Assembly: GCA_943736015.1 (NCBI GenBank)
Contig: OX031063.1
Span: forward strand, 5,809,001 to 5,873,000
DNA: 64,000 nucleotides
Reading direction: 5' to 3'
Source: Tridacna crocea
Taxonomy: Eukaryota > Mollusca > Bivalvia > Cardiida > Cardiidae
The notes below the pieces were generated by a model. That model was not told the DNA's origin, did no database searches, and worked only from the letters and a program-made list of their open reading frames with translations. The translations under genes were made by a program, and so were the position numbers. Each line of letters begins with the position of its first letter. Within the stretch, counting starts at the first letter, position 1. Shown piece after piece: positions 41,896-52,430 of the stretch.

Positions 41896-42199
41896 TTGAT
41901 TTGTTCTCCCTTTCTCAAACTGTTTTCCAAAGGTCTTGATTGTAAAAACTGTGACTGTGTGGTGCATTGAGTAAGACGATTGGCCTACTGAAATCTATAC
42001 TATATTATCTTCCTGGTTGTTATGTGACAAGCCTATGAATAGCCAGTTTTATTTACCAAGTCGTCTACTGAGACCTTCCCAAAAACGCATGACCCTTAAA
42101 CGAATAATTTGGTATGTTTTGGGTAATTGTAAACCGGATATTTCAGGGAGGGAGGAGAGAAAGCTGATTGTTATGTAAATTCATGAGAATGTCACTGTT

Positions 42200-42320
42200 C
42201 ACCTCTGGTTGGGCAAAAACACTGAAAAAAAAAAATTGTCTGGTGGGACATTAGGACATACAGCAAGTATCAGAACCTACCTGCAAGTCTACAGACTGAG
42301 CTATCAAGCCCTTGAATATT
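42200..42320 (-). repeat. tRNA-like SINE head, minus strand
   Basis: The minus strand reads TGATAGCTCAGTCTGTAGAC (A box) and GTAGGTTCTGATACTTG (B box). Confidence 0.5.
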
Positions 42321-42380
42321 TGTGATAGTAAAAACTCAAATATTACAATCTTAAAGTTGTAAAAAAAAAATTCCTATCAG

Positions 42381-42442
42381 ACTGTGTAGATTCAATATCA
42401 GACTACACATTCTGTGCAGTTTGATCTTGATCTACACTGTCC
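42381..42442. repeat. MITE C
   Basis: CTGTGTAGATTCAATATCAG..TGATCTTGATCTACACTGTC palindrome. Confidence 0.7.
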
Positions 42443-42784
42443 ACAAAGAGCCCCTAGTTGCACTTGGCAGCCAAGGGTAATGCACATAATTATTATATCC
42501 TTATTATGGAGTGTACTGATAAACAACCCAATAAACAAGTTTACAAACAATGAATAAGTATCACTATATACTATCGCTGGCAAAAATATCACGATGCACC
42601 GATGCATTGGCGATATTGCCCCAGATCTATTAGAGAACATGAATACACATTAAACTGTCTTAAAGACCATATGAAGTAAGCAATCAACTGCTTTTAGAAA
42701 CCACCATTTTGATTCTTTGCTATGTCGTATATTAACTACATTAACTTGTATTCAAATTCTACTTGTTGTAAGAGATCAATTTTA

Positions 42785-43008
42785 TTAACCCTTTACCAAA
42801 CAGTCCTTTTTTTATCGACCCTGAGTCCCTGACATAGGAGACTTTTGGAAACATTATGGGGAAAGAGAAAATGCTTATAACCAGAATTTTCTACTCTTCC
42901 CACAATGTTTTCTACCCTGCTGGAAACAAATTTAAATTTTTTAGTTAAGTTTATTTTGTTGTCTGCAAGTGCTTTCAATTCTAAGGTTATGTTGTTTGGG
43001 AAAGACCT
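42785..43008 (+). repeat. Family A MITE, right end lost
   Basis: TTAACCCTTTACCAAACAG; hairpin diverged (CTTATAACCAG); ends near GTTTGGGAAAGACC. Confidence 0.7.
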
Positions 43009-43022
43009 TGGTGCATGGTCTG

Positions 43023-43231
43023 TTAACCCATTACCACACAATCCATACTTTTAACAGCCCTGAGAAAGAAGCCTTTACAAAACATTGTGGGAACCAGCAT
43101 TTTCTCATTTTCCCACAAGGTTTTCTACCCTTCACAAACAAATTTCTAATTTTCAGCCACTTTTATTTTGTCATCTGCAAATGCTTTCCATTTGGACAAA
43201 CCTGAAATTTTGTTGTTTGGTAATGAGTTAA
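43023..43231 (+). repeat. Family A MITE, left inner arm deleted
   Basis: ACATTGTGGGAACCAGCATTTTC marks the junction. Both TTAA ends; the right one is shared. Confidence 0.85.
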
Positions 43232-43376
43232 CCATTTACCAAACAATAAAATCTTTATGTTTCCAATGGGGTAGAAACCATGCTGGTTACCAGAATTTTC
43301 TCGTTTTCCCACCACGTTTTCAAAGGGCTTCTATCTCAGGGTCGTAAAAACCAGGGATTGTTTAGTTCAGGGTTAA
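43228..43376 (-). repeat. Family A MITE, short deletion form
   Basis: 149 bp: most of the left flank and arm are missing (GTAGAAACCATGCTGGTTACC). Both TTAA ends. Confidence 0.8.
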
Positions 43377-43540
43377 CGCAGGTGGGATGTCTTAGAATGT
43401 GGGATGTTGGGTATATGGGGTGTGGGATACAGGTGAGACATCTACTGAGATGTCTTAAAGTGTCTGTACTATTTAGCAACCGGCTGTCTTAACCAAAAAC
43501 ATTCTGATCATCCCATTTGTGCTAACTTGTGCTCCTGTGG

Positions 43541-43615
43541 TATAAAGCCCTGAGAAAAAACATTTGAAAACATTGAGGGAAAAGCAGAAAATGCTGATAA
43601 CCAAAAATATCTTCT
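43541..43615 (+). repeat. Family A MITE fragment
   Basis: CCCTGAGAAAAAACATTTG..GCAGAAAATGCTGATAACC only. Confidence 0.55.
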
Positions 43616-44077
43616 ATTTATATATTTATTTTTTGTGCAGCCTAATTTCGATCGACAAATACTGTATGCAAAACAAGTATACCTATAAAACTGTGACAAT
43701 AATGTATTTTTCTATGGATTAATTTGCTGCAACAGCTTGCAAAAATTATCATATTTTTGTATTCTTAATAGGCACAGAGATACTTTATGAATGAAACTCT
43801 TCCTTGTCAAGTAACACAATGTCTGATTGGCTCAACCATGTGGCTGAAAAGGTTTAGCCAATCAAAAGTCATGTTATGTTCTTTACCTAGAATATAATAC
43901 TATGAATACAATTTAAAATGCGAATTTGGTGTAGTCAGTTCTTAGATCTGCATTATTTGCAATGTAGAAGATTTCTTTACGTTCAAAACCAACTTTGAAC
44001 TTTCTATAATTTTGGTTTTTCCATTTCATAACTTTTTTTTCCCCACTTTGGTAATTGGTGCTCAAGAGTCTAATATG

Positions 44078-44307
44078 ATGAACTCATTACCAAATGACAA
44101 TATGTTTGGCTTGTCTAAATTGAAAGCATTTGCAGACAACAAAATATAAGTGTCTGAAAACTTGAAATTTGTTTTGTGAAGGGTAGAAAACTTTGTGGGA
44201 AAAGGAGAAAATGCTGGTTACCAGCATTTTCTCCTTTTCCCACATTGTTTCCTAAAGGCTTCTTTCTAAGGGTCTTCAAAAGTAGGGATTGTGTGGTAAC
44301 GGGTTAA
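44078..44307 (-). repeat. Family A MITE
   Basis: Perfect inner hairpin; left TTAA mutated to TGAA; right GGTAACGGGTTAA. Confidence 0.85.
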
Positions 44308-44417
44308 AAGTAACTACAGACCAAACACTTTCAAGTTTTTACAGCCTTGAGGTAAAAGACACAGCCAATGAAAATATTGTTGGGAAAAAAAAACAATTAA
44401 ATGCTGTTGAATGTTTG

Positions 44418-44646
44418 TTATACCCTTTGCCATACAATCTCTGAACGTCCAGACCCCGGTAAAAAAGCCTTTTGAAAAGATTGTAGGAAAAGGAGAAAAT
44501 GCTGGTGACCAACATTTTCTCCTTTTCCCACAATGTTTCCTGTTGTATCAAGGACAAAATCCACAATTTAAACCACCTGTAATTTACTATCTTCATGTAC
44601 TTTCGTTTTAAACCAGGCTATAACTCTGTCTTTGGTAAAGAGTTAA
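44418..44646 (+). repeat. Family A MITE
   Basis: Left TTATACCCTTTGCC; hairpin CTGGTGACCAAC; right TTAA shared with a stub. Confidence 0.75.
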
Positions 44647-44675
44647 CTCTTTACCAGACAATGGCCCTACTTTAA
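44643..44675 (+). repeat. Family A MITE, terminal stub
   Basis: 33 bp: TTAACTCTTTACCAGACAAT then CCCTACTTTAA, between two larger copies. Confidence 0.6.
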
Positions 44676-44900
44676 CCCATTACCAAACGACAATATTTTG
44701 GACTGGTCCAATTTGAAAGCACTTGCAGACGACAAAATAAAAGTGACTGATAATTTGAAATTTGTTTTTTGAAGGGTAGAAAACATTGTGGGAAAAGGAG
44801 AAAATGCTGGTTACCAGCATTTTCTCCTTTTCCCACAATGTTTTCTAAAGGATTCTTTCTCAGGGGCGTCAAAAGTAGGGATTGTGTGGTAATGGGTTAA
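44672..44900 (-). repeat. Family A MITE
   Basis: Full length with perfect hairpin; TTAACCCATTACCAAACGAC..GGTAATGGGTTAA. Confidence 0.92.
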
Positions 44901-45079
44901 AAGACCCTGGGTAAGAAGCCTTTTGAAAACACTGTGGGAAAAGGAGAAAATGCTGGTAACCAGCAATGTTTTCTATCCTTTTCAAAACAAATTTCAATTT
45001 TTGAGCCACATTTATTTTGTCATCTGCAAATGCTTTCAATTTGGACACGTCTACAATTTTACTGTTTGGTAATGAGGTA
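44897..45079 (+). repeat. Family A MITE, right arm mostly deleted
   Basis: Left terminus absent; CTGGTAACCAGCAATGTTTTC skips the TTTTCTCC arm. Confidence 0.7.
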
Positions 45080-45089
45080 GTCCAGTATT

Positions 45090-45289
45090 TCAACAACCCT
45101 TAAAAAGAAGACTTTTGAAAACATTGTGGGTGAATGAGAAAAAACTAGTATCAAGCATTTTCTCCTTTCTCCTTATTCAGTTTATCTTCTACCCTACCAG
45201 AAAATGTCTGCTCTTTAAAGTGCATTTTTCTAACTGCTTAAAATTTTGCAGAGTTTCCAAGTTGTTGTTTGGGAATTATAAAGGCTTAA
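45090..45289 (+). repeat. Family A MITE, diverged
   Basis: GAAAAAACTAGTATCAAGCATTTTC weak hairpin; right TTAA shared. Confidence 0.6.
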
Positions 45290-45480
45290 CCCATTACCAA
45301 ATGACAAAATTTTAGGTTTGTCAAAATTGAAAGGAATTGCAGACGACAAAATAAAACTGACTGAAAATTTGAACTTTGTTTTGTGACGGGTTACCCGCAT
45401 TTTCTCCTTTTCCAACAATGTTTTCTAAAGGCTTCTTTCTTGGGGGCGTCAAAAGTAGGGATTGTGTGGTAATGGATTAA
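45286..45480 (-). repeat. Family A MITE, left hairpin arm deleted
   Basis: GTGACGGGTTACCCGCATTTTC junction; termini intact. Confidence 0.8.
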
Positions 45481-45713
45481 ATAGAATAGAATAATATAAG
45501 AAAATACAGCTACAGTATAAGTTAAAACTTTTTGAAAAAAAAATTTCTTGTATTTTTTTTTAAACAAAATGAAAATAGAGTGCAATTACTAAACATTAAA
45601 ATGTGTACATGCATTATATTCAATACACAATTTTCTTGATTTTGAGGAGCAACAATTCCAATTCACCTGACAAAATTAATCTTAAATGATACAAGGTAAG
45701 AATCAATATTAGC

Positions 45714-46006
45714 TTAACTCATTACCAATTAAATGACAATATTTTAGGCTTGTCCAAATCGAAAGCATTTGCAGACAACTAAATTAAAGTGACTGAAAAT
45801 TTGAAATTTATTTTGTGAAAGTTAAAAAACATTGTGGGAAAAGGAGAAATTGCTGGTTACTAAATTGAAATTTTTCATGGGAAGGGTAGAAAACATTGTG
45901 GGAAAAGGAGAAAATGCTGGATTCCAGCATTTTCTCTTTTTCCTACAATGTTCTCTAAAGGCTTCTATCTCAGGGTAAAAGTAGGGATTGTGTGGTAATG
46001 GGTTAA
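45714..46006 (-). repeat. Family A MITE with internal duplication
   Basis: 293 bp: the segment TTGAAATTT..GTAGAAAACATTGTGGGAAA is present twice in tandem, the second followed by a hairpin centred GGATTCC. Confidence 0.8.
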
Positions 46007-46218
46007 ATGCAGTAACAGAAAAAAGAAAATATAAACTTATTCTAAATACGAAACATACCATGTATGTAATATTTCATGAAAATAATATCCTATTTGATTC
46101 AATTAGTCTGTATTCATCGAAGACCGCGCAATAACTATATTTGGGGATCAGGTAAAAAATGTACAATATTCACCCTTTTTTTAGATACACAAAAAACCTT
46201 TTTCGAACAACCCATGTT

Positions 46219-46449
46219 TTAACCCTTTACTACACAATCCCCAATTTTGAAAACCCTGAGAAAGAAGCCTTTTGAAAACATTGTGGGAAAAGGAGAAAAT
46301 GCTGGTAACCAGCATTTTCTCTTTTTTCCACAATGTTTTCTCTCCTCTTTGATTACAAATTTCAAATTTTCAGTGACTTTTATTTTGATGTCTGCAAAAT
46401 TTTTCTTCTTATTTGGCCAGTCTAAAATTTTGTTGTTTTGTAGAGTTAA
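46219..46449 (+). repeat. Family A MITE
   Basis: TTAACCCTTTACTACACAATC; good hairpin; right end shortened to GTAGAGTTAA. Confidence 0.82.
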
Positions 46450-46458
46450 CAACTATAT

Positions 46459-46630
46459 TAATGAACAATCTTTGAAATGTTATGGGGAAAGGAGAAAAAT
46501 GCTGGTAACCAGCATTTTCTCCTTTCCTCCAAATATTTTCTATTGTTTCAAGGATGAATTCCATCAATTGAAACTGACCGTAAGTTTTTCATCTACCAAT
46601 GCTTACAATTTAGACTTATTTGGAGCTTAA
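46459..46630 (+). repeat. Family A MITE, ends lost
   Basis: GGAGAAAAATGCTGGTAACCAG hairpin; right TTAA coincides with the next copy. Confidence 0.65.
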
Positions 46631-46825
46631 AGCCTTTCCCAGAGGGAAAAATTTTAGACTTGCCCGAATGGAGGCACTTTCTGACAACAATATAAATGTG
46701 TAAAAACTGAAATTTATTTCTAGGAGGGTAGACGGCACTATGCAAAAAGGAAAAATGCTAGCTATCTGCATTTTCTCCTGCTCCAACAATGTTTTCAAAA
46801 GTAGTTTCCTTCAGACATGTTTTAA
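46627..46825 (-). repeat. Family A MITE, diverged
   Basis: AAGCCTTTCCCAGAGGG left end; hairpin GCTAGCTATCTGC; right TTAA shared. Confidence 0.65.
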
Positions 46826-47050
46826 CCCATTACCACACAATCCTTACTTTTGACTCCCCTGAGAAAGAAGCCTTTTGAAAACACTGTGGGAAAAGGAGAA
46901 AATGCTGGTAACCAGCATTTTCTCCTTTTCCCACAGTGTTTTCTTCTCTTCCCAGAACAAATTTCTATTTTTCAGTCACCTTTATTTTGTCGTCTGCAAA
47001 TGCTTTCAGTTTGGACCAGTCTAAAATTTTCTCGTGTGGTAAAGAGTTAA
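46822..47050 (+). repeat. Family A MITE
   Basis: Intact with an ACACTGTGGG / CCCACAGTGT stem. Confidence 0.92.
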
Positions 47051-47082
47051 TACAAGATTGTTTTGTTGAAGAGATAGCCTGT

Positions 47083-47198
47083 ATTTAGCATTTTAACAAC
47101 CCTGAGGAAAAAAACTTATGAAAATACTGAGGGAAACAAAGGAAACACTGGTAACCAATATTTTCTCCCCTTCCCACAATCTTTTCTGACCTTCTTAA
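47083..47198 (+). repeat. Family A MITE, left half
   Basis: TTTTAACAACCCTGAGG..ACACTGGTAACCAATATTTTC; right half missing at the next TTAA. Confidence 0.6.
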
Positions 47199-47423
47199 CT
47201 CTTTACCACACGACAAAATTTCAGACTGGTCCAAATTGAAAACATTTGCAGACGACAAAATAAAAGTGACTCAAAAATTGAAATTTGTTCTGGGAAGGGT
47301 AGAAAACACTGTGGGAAAAGGAGAAAATGCTGGTTACCAGCATTTTCTCCTTTTCCCACAGTGTTTTCACAAAGCTTCTTTCTCAGGGGCGTCAAAAGTA
47401 GGGATTGTGTGGTAATGGGTTAA
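47195..47423 (-). repeat. Family A MITE
   Basis: Intact; near-identical to 32317-32545 and 51631-51859, suggesting a recently active subgroup. Confidence 0.92.
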
Positions 47424-47445
47424 ATAAACCAAATCATTTGAACTA

Positions 47446-47575
47446 TTAAACCTTTACCAAACGACAAAATACTAGTATTCAACAAATTTCAATGGTTGAA
47501 TTAGGTGTATTTTGTCATCTCCAAGTGCTTTCAATCTGGACAAGTTTAATATTTTGTCGTTTGGTAAAGAGTTAA
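47446..47575 (+). repeat. Family A MITE, 130-bp hairpin-free form
   Basis: Both termini (TTAAACCTTTACCAAACGAC, GTTTGGTAAAGAGTTAA) and right flank present; the entire palindrome is gone. Confidence 0.8.
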
Positions 47576-47713
47576 AATTTTGCTATCTGTGAAGAGTTAA
47601 CAGTTAATTTTGCAAAGTGATGTCAGCTTTGTCTGTCTTATACCCACCAGCTATAAATCCTGTTTGGCATTTTTTTTTCATCTCAAATTTCCTATTTTCC
47701 AGATTACAAAATT

Positions 47714-48083
47714 TTAAGGTAAGACCTGTGTAATGGAAAACAGCTATTTCCACTAAAATATCTTCCTGCAGAATTAGCTATAATTAAAAATAAGTATTAT
47801 TGAACAACTTTCACCAATTCATTTTTTCCATTTTTTCCTTCTTTGAATAATCATTTATAAATCTAAAACCACTATATTCTCAATTCAAAAAGAGATAATA
47901 ATTACCTCCTTTTTCAGAAAACTAACAAAAGTATCAAAAAATCATTTCGAGATAGACATAAACGGAATTTCTATTCTGTTAGAAATGAGCAAAAACATTA
48001 TTTCTGCATAAATCGTTATTTATCCTTGTTTATCAACCAATTAGAATTTTCACTGGAAGTGCATTACACAGGTCTTACCTTAA
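47714..48083 (-). repeat. MITE D copy 2 (TTAA-flanked, 370 bp)
   Basis: Perfect terminal repeat TTAAGGTAAGACCTGTGTAA then TG at both ends. The interior aligns inverted to 13970-14340 although the termini differ, so the two represent sub-lineages. Confidence 0.88.
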
Positions 48084-48304
48084 AAACACGTCAATATTGA
48101 AAGCTACTGCAGACAACAAACTAAGTATGGTAACTGAACTCTTCACATTGAATTTTAACATACTGTACCTGTGTAGGAAGCTGTTCGAAAATATTGTGAG
48201 AAAATTCTTCCATATTATTTTTTCCACGCTTTTTTTCTAACTTCATTGTAATTTTAGGCAAATCCCAAAATATGTACAAAATTTTATTCATGGCCTGCAA
48301 ATGA

Positions 48305-48536
48305 TTAACCTATTACCACACAATCCCTACTTTTGACAACCCTGAGAAAGAAGCCTATAGAAAACATTGTGGGAAAAGGAGAAAATGCTGGTAACCAGCG
48401 TTTTCTCCTTTTTCCACAATGTTTTCTAGCCTTCACAAAACAAATTTCAAATTTTCAGTCACTTTTATTTTGTTATTTTGTTCAAATGCTTTGAATTTGG
48501 ACAAGTCCAAAATTTTGTCATTTGGTAATGAGTTAA
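48305..48536 (+). repeat. Family A MITE
   Basis: Both TTAA ends; single mismatch in the hairpin (CAGCGTTTTC). Confidence 0.88.
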
Positions 48537-48585
48537 GGATTTGGACAGGCCTGACATTTTGTCGTTTGGTGAGTATGGCTGTTAA

Positions 48586-48817
48586 TTAAACTCTTTACCC
48601 AATAACAAAAATTTAGACTTGTTCAAATTGAAAGCATTTGCAGATGACAAAAAAAAAGTAACTCAAAATATGAAATTTGTGATGGGAAGGGTAGAAAACA
48701 TTCTAGGGAAAGGAGAAAATGCTGGTTACCTGAGCATTTTCTCCTTTTCCCACAGTATTTGCAAAAGGCTTTCTTCCAAGAGCCATTAAAAGTCAGGTTT
48801 GTGTGGTAAAGGGTTAA
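48586..48817 (-). repeat. Family A MITE
   Basis: Hairpin centre GGTTACCTGAGC has a 2-bp insertion; right TTAA shared. Confidence 0.82.
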
Positions 48818-49043
48818 CTCTTTACCACACGAGAAAATTTTAGACTGGTCCAAATTGAAAGCATTTGCAGACGACAAAATAAAAGTGACTGAAAATTTGA
48901 AATTTGTTTTGTGAAGGGTAGAAAACATTGTGGGAAAAGGAGAAAATGCTGGTTACCAACATTTTCTCATTTTCCGACAATGTTTTCTAAAGGCTTCTTT
49001 CTGAGGGGCGTCAAAAGTAGGGATTGTGTGGTAATGGGTTTAA
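48814..49043 (-). repeat. Family A MITE
   Basis: Full length; hairpin with a few mismatches; right GGTAATGGGTTTAA. Confidence 0.88.
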
Positions 49044-49045
49044 GA

Positions 49046-49171
49046 AAAGAATAGACTTTGGAAAGGAAAGGAAATGCTAGCTATCAGCAATTTCTTCTTT
49101 TTCTACGATTGTAATTCTCAAAAATCTTCTCAAGCCTTATAAAATTTCTGGCTTGTTTGGTAAAGGGTTAA
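49046..49171 (-). repeat. Family A MITE, right half
   Basis: AAATGCTAGCTATCAGCAATTT hairpin; right GGTAAAGGGTTAA. Confidence 0.6.
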
Positions 49172-49249
49172 CTTTTTACTACATGATAAAAATTTGCAGC
49201 ATAGCCTTTACTAAACAACCCCAAATTTTGACAGTCCTGAGAAAGAAAA

Positions 49250-49447
49250 GGGCCCATATTCACCAACAATTCTTAAGAACATTCTTTGTCTAATTCGCCA
49301 GATTATTTTACATTTGTAAGAAACACCATTTCTGAATGGCTAAACCATTCAGTTTAGCCAATCAGAAGTTGTGTTACTTACAAATTTAGAGAACCATGGA
49401 GAATTAGACTAAGAATATTCTCAAGAATGGTTGGTGAATACGGGCCC
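49250..49447. repeat. MITE E, 198 bp, GGGCCCRTATTCACCAAC ends
   Basis: Long imperfect terminal inverted repeats (~50 bp): GGGCCC, then ATATTCACCAAC..GTCTAATTC, paired with GAATTAGAC..GTTGGTGAATAC, then GGGCCC. An inner dyad GGCTAAACCATTCAGTTTAGCC forms the loop-side stem. It sits inside a degraded family A copy (about 49201-49557). Confidence 0.8.
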
Positions 49448-49559
49448 TTTCTGGCTTTTGAAAACAAGAAGAATAAGAAGAAATTGCATCAATTGAATAT
49501 TGTTTTCCTATGTATGCCCGCAAAAACTAAACATTGTTTGGCATAGGGTAAAGCATCTT

Positions 49560-50126
49560 CGCAAGCCATTAGGCTGACTATTCACTACGCTACTCTACCC
49601 TTGGCGGATCGAGCTTGATTTTTAAATTCCCCCCCCGATACGCTTTCTCCATTTGATGCAGCCAGTTCTAACTGCAATGAATGAAATCGCTCTTAGCATT
49701 TCATCTTTGATAAAAATAGAACAAGGTGGCAACCTTTCAAATAGAAGGTAAACATGGAAACCCATGCGGATGTCTGCTTATCGCTTCATGTGTATTCATC
49801 AGCGGTTTGTAAAATGATATTTCATTGGCTTTTAGAAATATGATGTAAAAGGGAGTAATAACCAGCATCCAATAGAGGGCACATCGCAGGAATCTCGAAA
49901 TCGGGCTCAATCAGCCAAGGTAAGATCCACCTAGTGATCGTAACCTTGGCTCAATGGTATGCATAAATAATTATATAGTAATGGTTATGTTGTGCCCAGT
50001 GATCGGGCTCCACAGACCGTTTGATAATGTCAACTTTTATAATCAAATTTATGTACACCAGTTTGATGAAAATTTGCTCTGGGTAAGCATACAAAATGAG
50101 CTAGTATCTTTTATCTAAAATAATAT
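49560..50126. other. No gene recognised
   Basis: Less AT-rich; includes a C8 tract (49630) and the dyad AGCCAAGGTAAGATCC..GTAACCTTGGCT. No exon could be supported. Confidence 0.35.
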
Positions 50127-50365
50127 CTTGCCCTTTACTACACAATGACGACTTTTAACAACCCTAACAAAGAAACCTTTTGAAAACTTTGTCAGAAAAG
50201 GAGAAAATGCTGGTAACCTGAGCATTTTCTCCTTTTCCAACAAAGCTTTCTACTGTATCCAAAAAAAAGAAAATTGCATCCTTTGATCCACAATGAAATT
50301 ATCATCGGCAATTAATGCTTTCTATTTGGATAGGTCTAAAATTCTGCCGTGTGGTTAAGGCTTAA
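50127..50365 (+). repeat. Family A MITE
   Basis: CCCTTTACTACACAATG; hairpin centre GGTAACCTGAGC; right TTAA shared. Confidence 0.8.
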
Positions 50366-50589
50366 CTCTTTACCAAACAGCAAAATTTTCAATTTGTCCA
50401 AAACGAAAGCATTTGCAGACGACAAAAGAAAGTGACTGAAAATTTGAAATTTATTTTGTGAAGGGTAGAAAACTTTGTGGAAAAAGGAGAAAATGCTGGT
50501 TACCAGCATTTTCTCCTTTTCCCACAATGTTTTCTAAAGGCTTCTTTCTCAGGGGCGTCAAAGGTAGGGACTGTGTGGTAATAGTTTAA
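50362..50589 (-). repeat. Family A MITE
   Basis: Full length, good hairpin, right GGTAATAGTTTAA. Confidence 0.88.
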
Positions 50590-50627
50590 TGCATTTATAG
50601 AAATGTACAGCATACCTACATGTATTT

Positions 50628-50862
50628 TTTTTTACCTTTGCCAAACAATCTTGCGCTTTTAATGATCCTGGGATAGAAAGCTTTCAAAACACATAATGGG
50701 AAAAGGACAAACTGGTGGTAAATGGCATTTTTTCCATTACCCTTATTCAGTGTTTTCCTCCTTTCAAAAAAAACTTGTAGAGTCAAATTTATATAGTGGT
50801 CTGAAAAGGCTTTCACGTTCTCCGAGTTTAAAATTTTATCATTCTATAAAAATCATTTAGTA
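50628..50862 (+). repeat. Family A MITE, diverged
   Basis: ACCTTTGCCAAACAATC left; hairpin ACTGGTGGTAAATGGCATT; right end lost. Confidence 0.55.
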
Positions 50863-50865
50863 AAA

Positions 50866-51083
50866 GATAAACTTTTAACAAACTATCTGTTTTGCCACCC
50901 TGCAAAAGAACTTTTTGACAAAACATTGTAAGAAACGGAGATAATGCAGGTAACCAACATTTTCTGCTTTTCCCTGAATGCCGTCTAGTCCCTTCATTTG
51001 TGCAATATCTGACTTCATATCATTCTGGAAACTTTTTTCAATTCAGACCAGTCTAAAACCAAGTGATCTGGTTAAAAAGTTAC
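50866..51083 (+). repeat. Family A MITE, diverged
   Basis: ATAATGCAGGTAACCAACATT hairpin; right GGTTAAAAAGTTA. Confidence 0.55.
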
Positions 51084-51275
51084 AGTTTCACCAAATAAAA
51101 AAATTCTAGACTGGACCAAACTGAAACCCTTTTCAGACAAATTAAATGTTGATAAATGACAAGTTCTCTATTTGATAGGGTACAAAACATTGTGGAAATG
51201 GGAGAAAATGCTGGTTATCAGCACTTTCTCCATTCCAACAATGTTTTCAAGAGCCCAATTTCTAGTTATTTGACT
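51080..51275 (-). repeat. Family A MITE, diverged
   Basis: GAGAAAATGCTGGTTATCAGCACTTTCTC hairpin; right end cut by the next copy. Confidence 0.65.
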
Positions 51276-51503
51276 CTTTACCAAACGACAAAATTTTGCA
51301 CTTTCAATTTGAAAGTATTTGCAGACGACAAAATAAATGTGACACAAATATTGAAATTTATTTTGGGAAGGATAGAAAACATTGTGGGAAAAGGAGAAAA
51401 TGCTGGTTACCAGCATTTTCTCCTTTTCCCACAATGTTTTCAAAAGACTTCTTTCTAAGCCTTAAGCATCATTAAAAGTCAGGATTGTGTGGTAAAGACT
51501 TAA
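51268..51503 (-). repeat. Family A MITE
   Basis: Perfect hairpin; left TTAA mutated (TTTGAC); right GGTAAAGACTTAA. Confidence 0.85.
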
Positions 51504-51579
51504 ACTCAGGACTGTTCAGTAACAAATTCAATCTATACCGAACCATTCCCCATTGCTATGGCCGAAAGATGGCAGCAAA

Positions 51580-51634
51580 ATAATGCTTTCAATTTAGACA
51601 AGTCCAAAATTCTATTATCCCCTAAATGAGTTAA
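51580..51634 (+). repeat. Family A MITE, right end only
   Basis: AATGCTTTCAATTTAGACAAG to ATGAGTTAA, shared with the next copy. Confidence 0.6.
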
Positions 51635-51859
51635 CTCTTTACCACACAACAAAATTTTAGACTGGTTCAAATTGAAAGCATTTGCAGACGACAAAATAAA
51701 GGTGACTTTAAAGTTGAAATTTGATCTGGGAAGGGTAGAAAACACTGTGGGAAAAGGAGAAAATGCTGGTTACCAGCATTTTCTCCTTTTCCCACAGTGT
51801 TTTCAAAAGGCTTCTTTCTCCGGGGCGTCAAAAGTAGGGATTGTGTGGTAATGGGTTAA
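51631..51859 (-). repeat. Family A MITE
   Basis: Intact, with an ACACTGTGGG / CCCACAGTGT stem. Confidence 0.92.
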
Positions 51860-51884
51860 ACCATGAAGCACAGTTGCTTTTGTG

Positions 51885-51945
51885 GATAGGAAAGATCAAG
51901 ATCAGACTACACAGAATATGCAGTCTGATCATGAATCTATACTAT
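51885..51945. repeat. MITE C
   Basis: AAGATCAAGATCAGACTAC..GCAGTCTGATCATGAATCT palindrome. Confidence 0.65.
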
Positions 51946-52019
51946 TCTTCACTTGCCAAAGCAGCCTTGAAAAAGCAATACTTTGGCTTTGGGTCTACAT
52001 GACCAAGTCTTGTTCACTA

Positions 52020-52232
52020 ACCTGTTACTGAACAAATTCAACTTTTATTGACTCAGAAAAAAAAACATGCTTCAGAAGACATTCATTTTTGAAACCATTA
52101 TTTCCTTCTTTTCCAATTATGCTCCCTAGCACAGCAAATTTAAATACTTGTGTAACATTTTTGTTGTCTGCAAATGCTTTCAATTTGGACAAATCTAAAA
52201 TTTGTTGTGTTATAAAGAATAAAAATCTACAA
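52020..52232 (+). repeat. Family A MITE, highly diverged
   Basis: The right flank GTCTGCAAATGCTTTCAATTT is clear; hairpin mostly lost. Confidence 0.5.
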
Positions 52233-52430
52233 TTTTGCTATGTAATAAAGAAATAAAATCAGCAACTGAAAGATTACAGAGATGGTTGCAAATGTATTCA
52301 AACCAACACTGACAGCTTGAGCTGTTTCACTAAAATTTTTAGTTAACTATTATCAATACAATGTAAATTCTTTTTTTAATCATCGAAGATGGGTCAATCT
52401 TTGTGGCTGATAATTTGTAACTTCAGGTCA

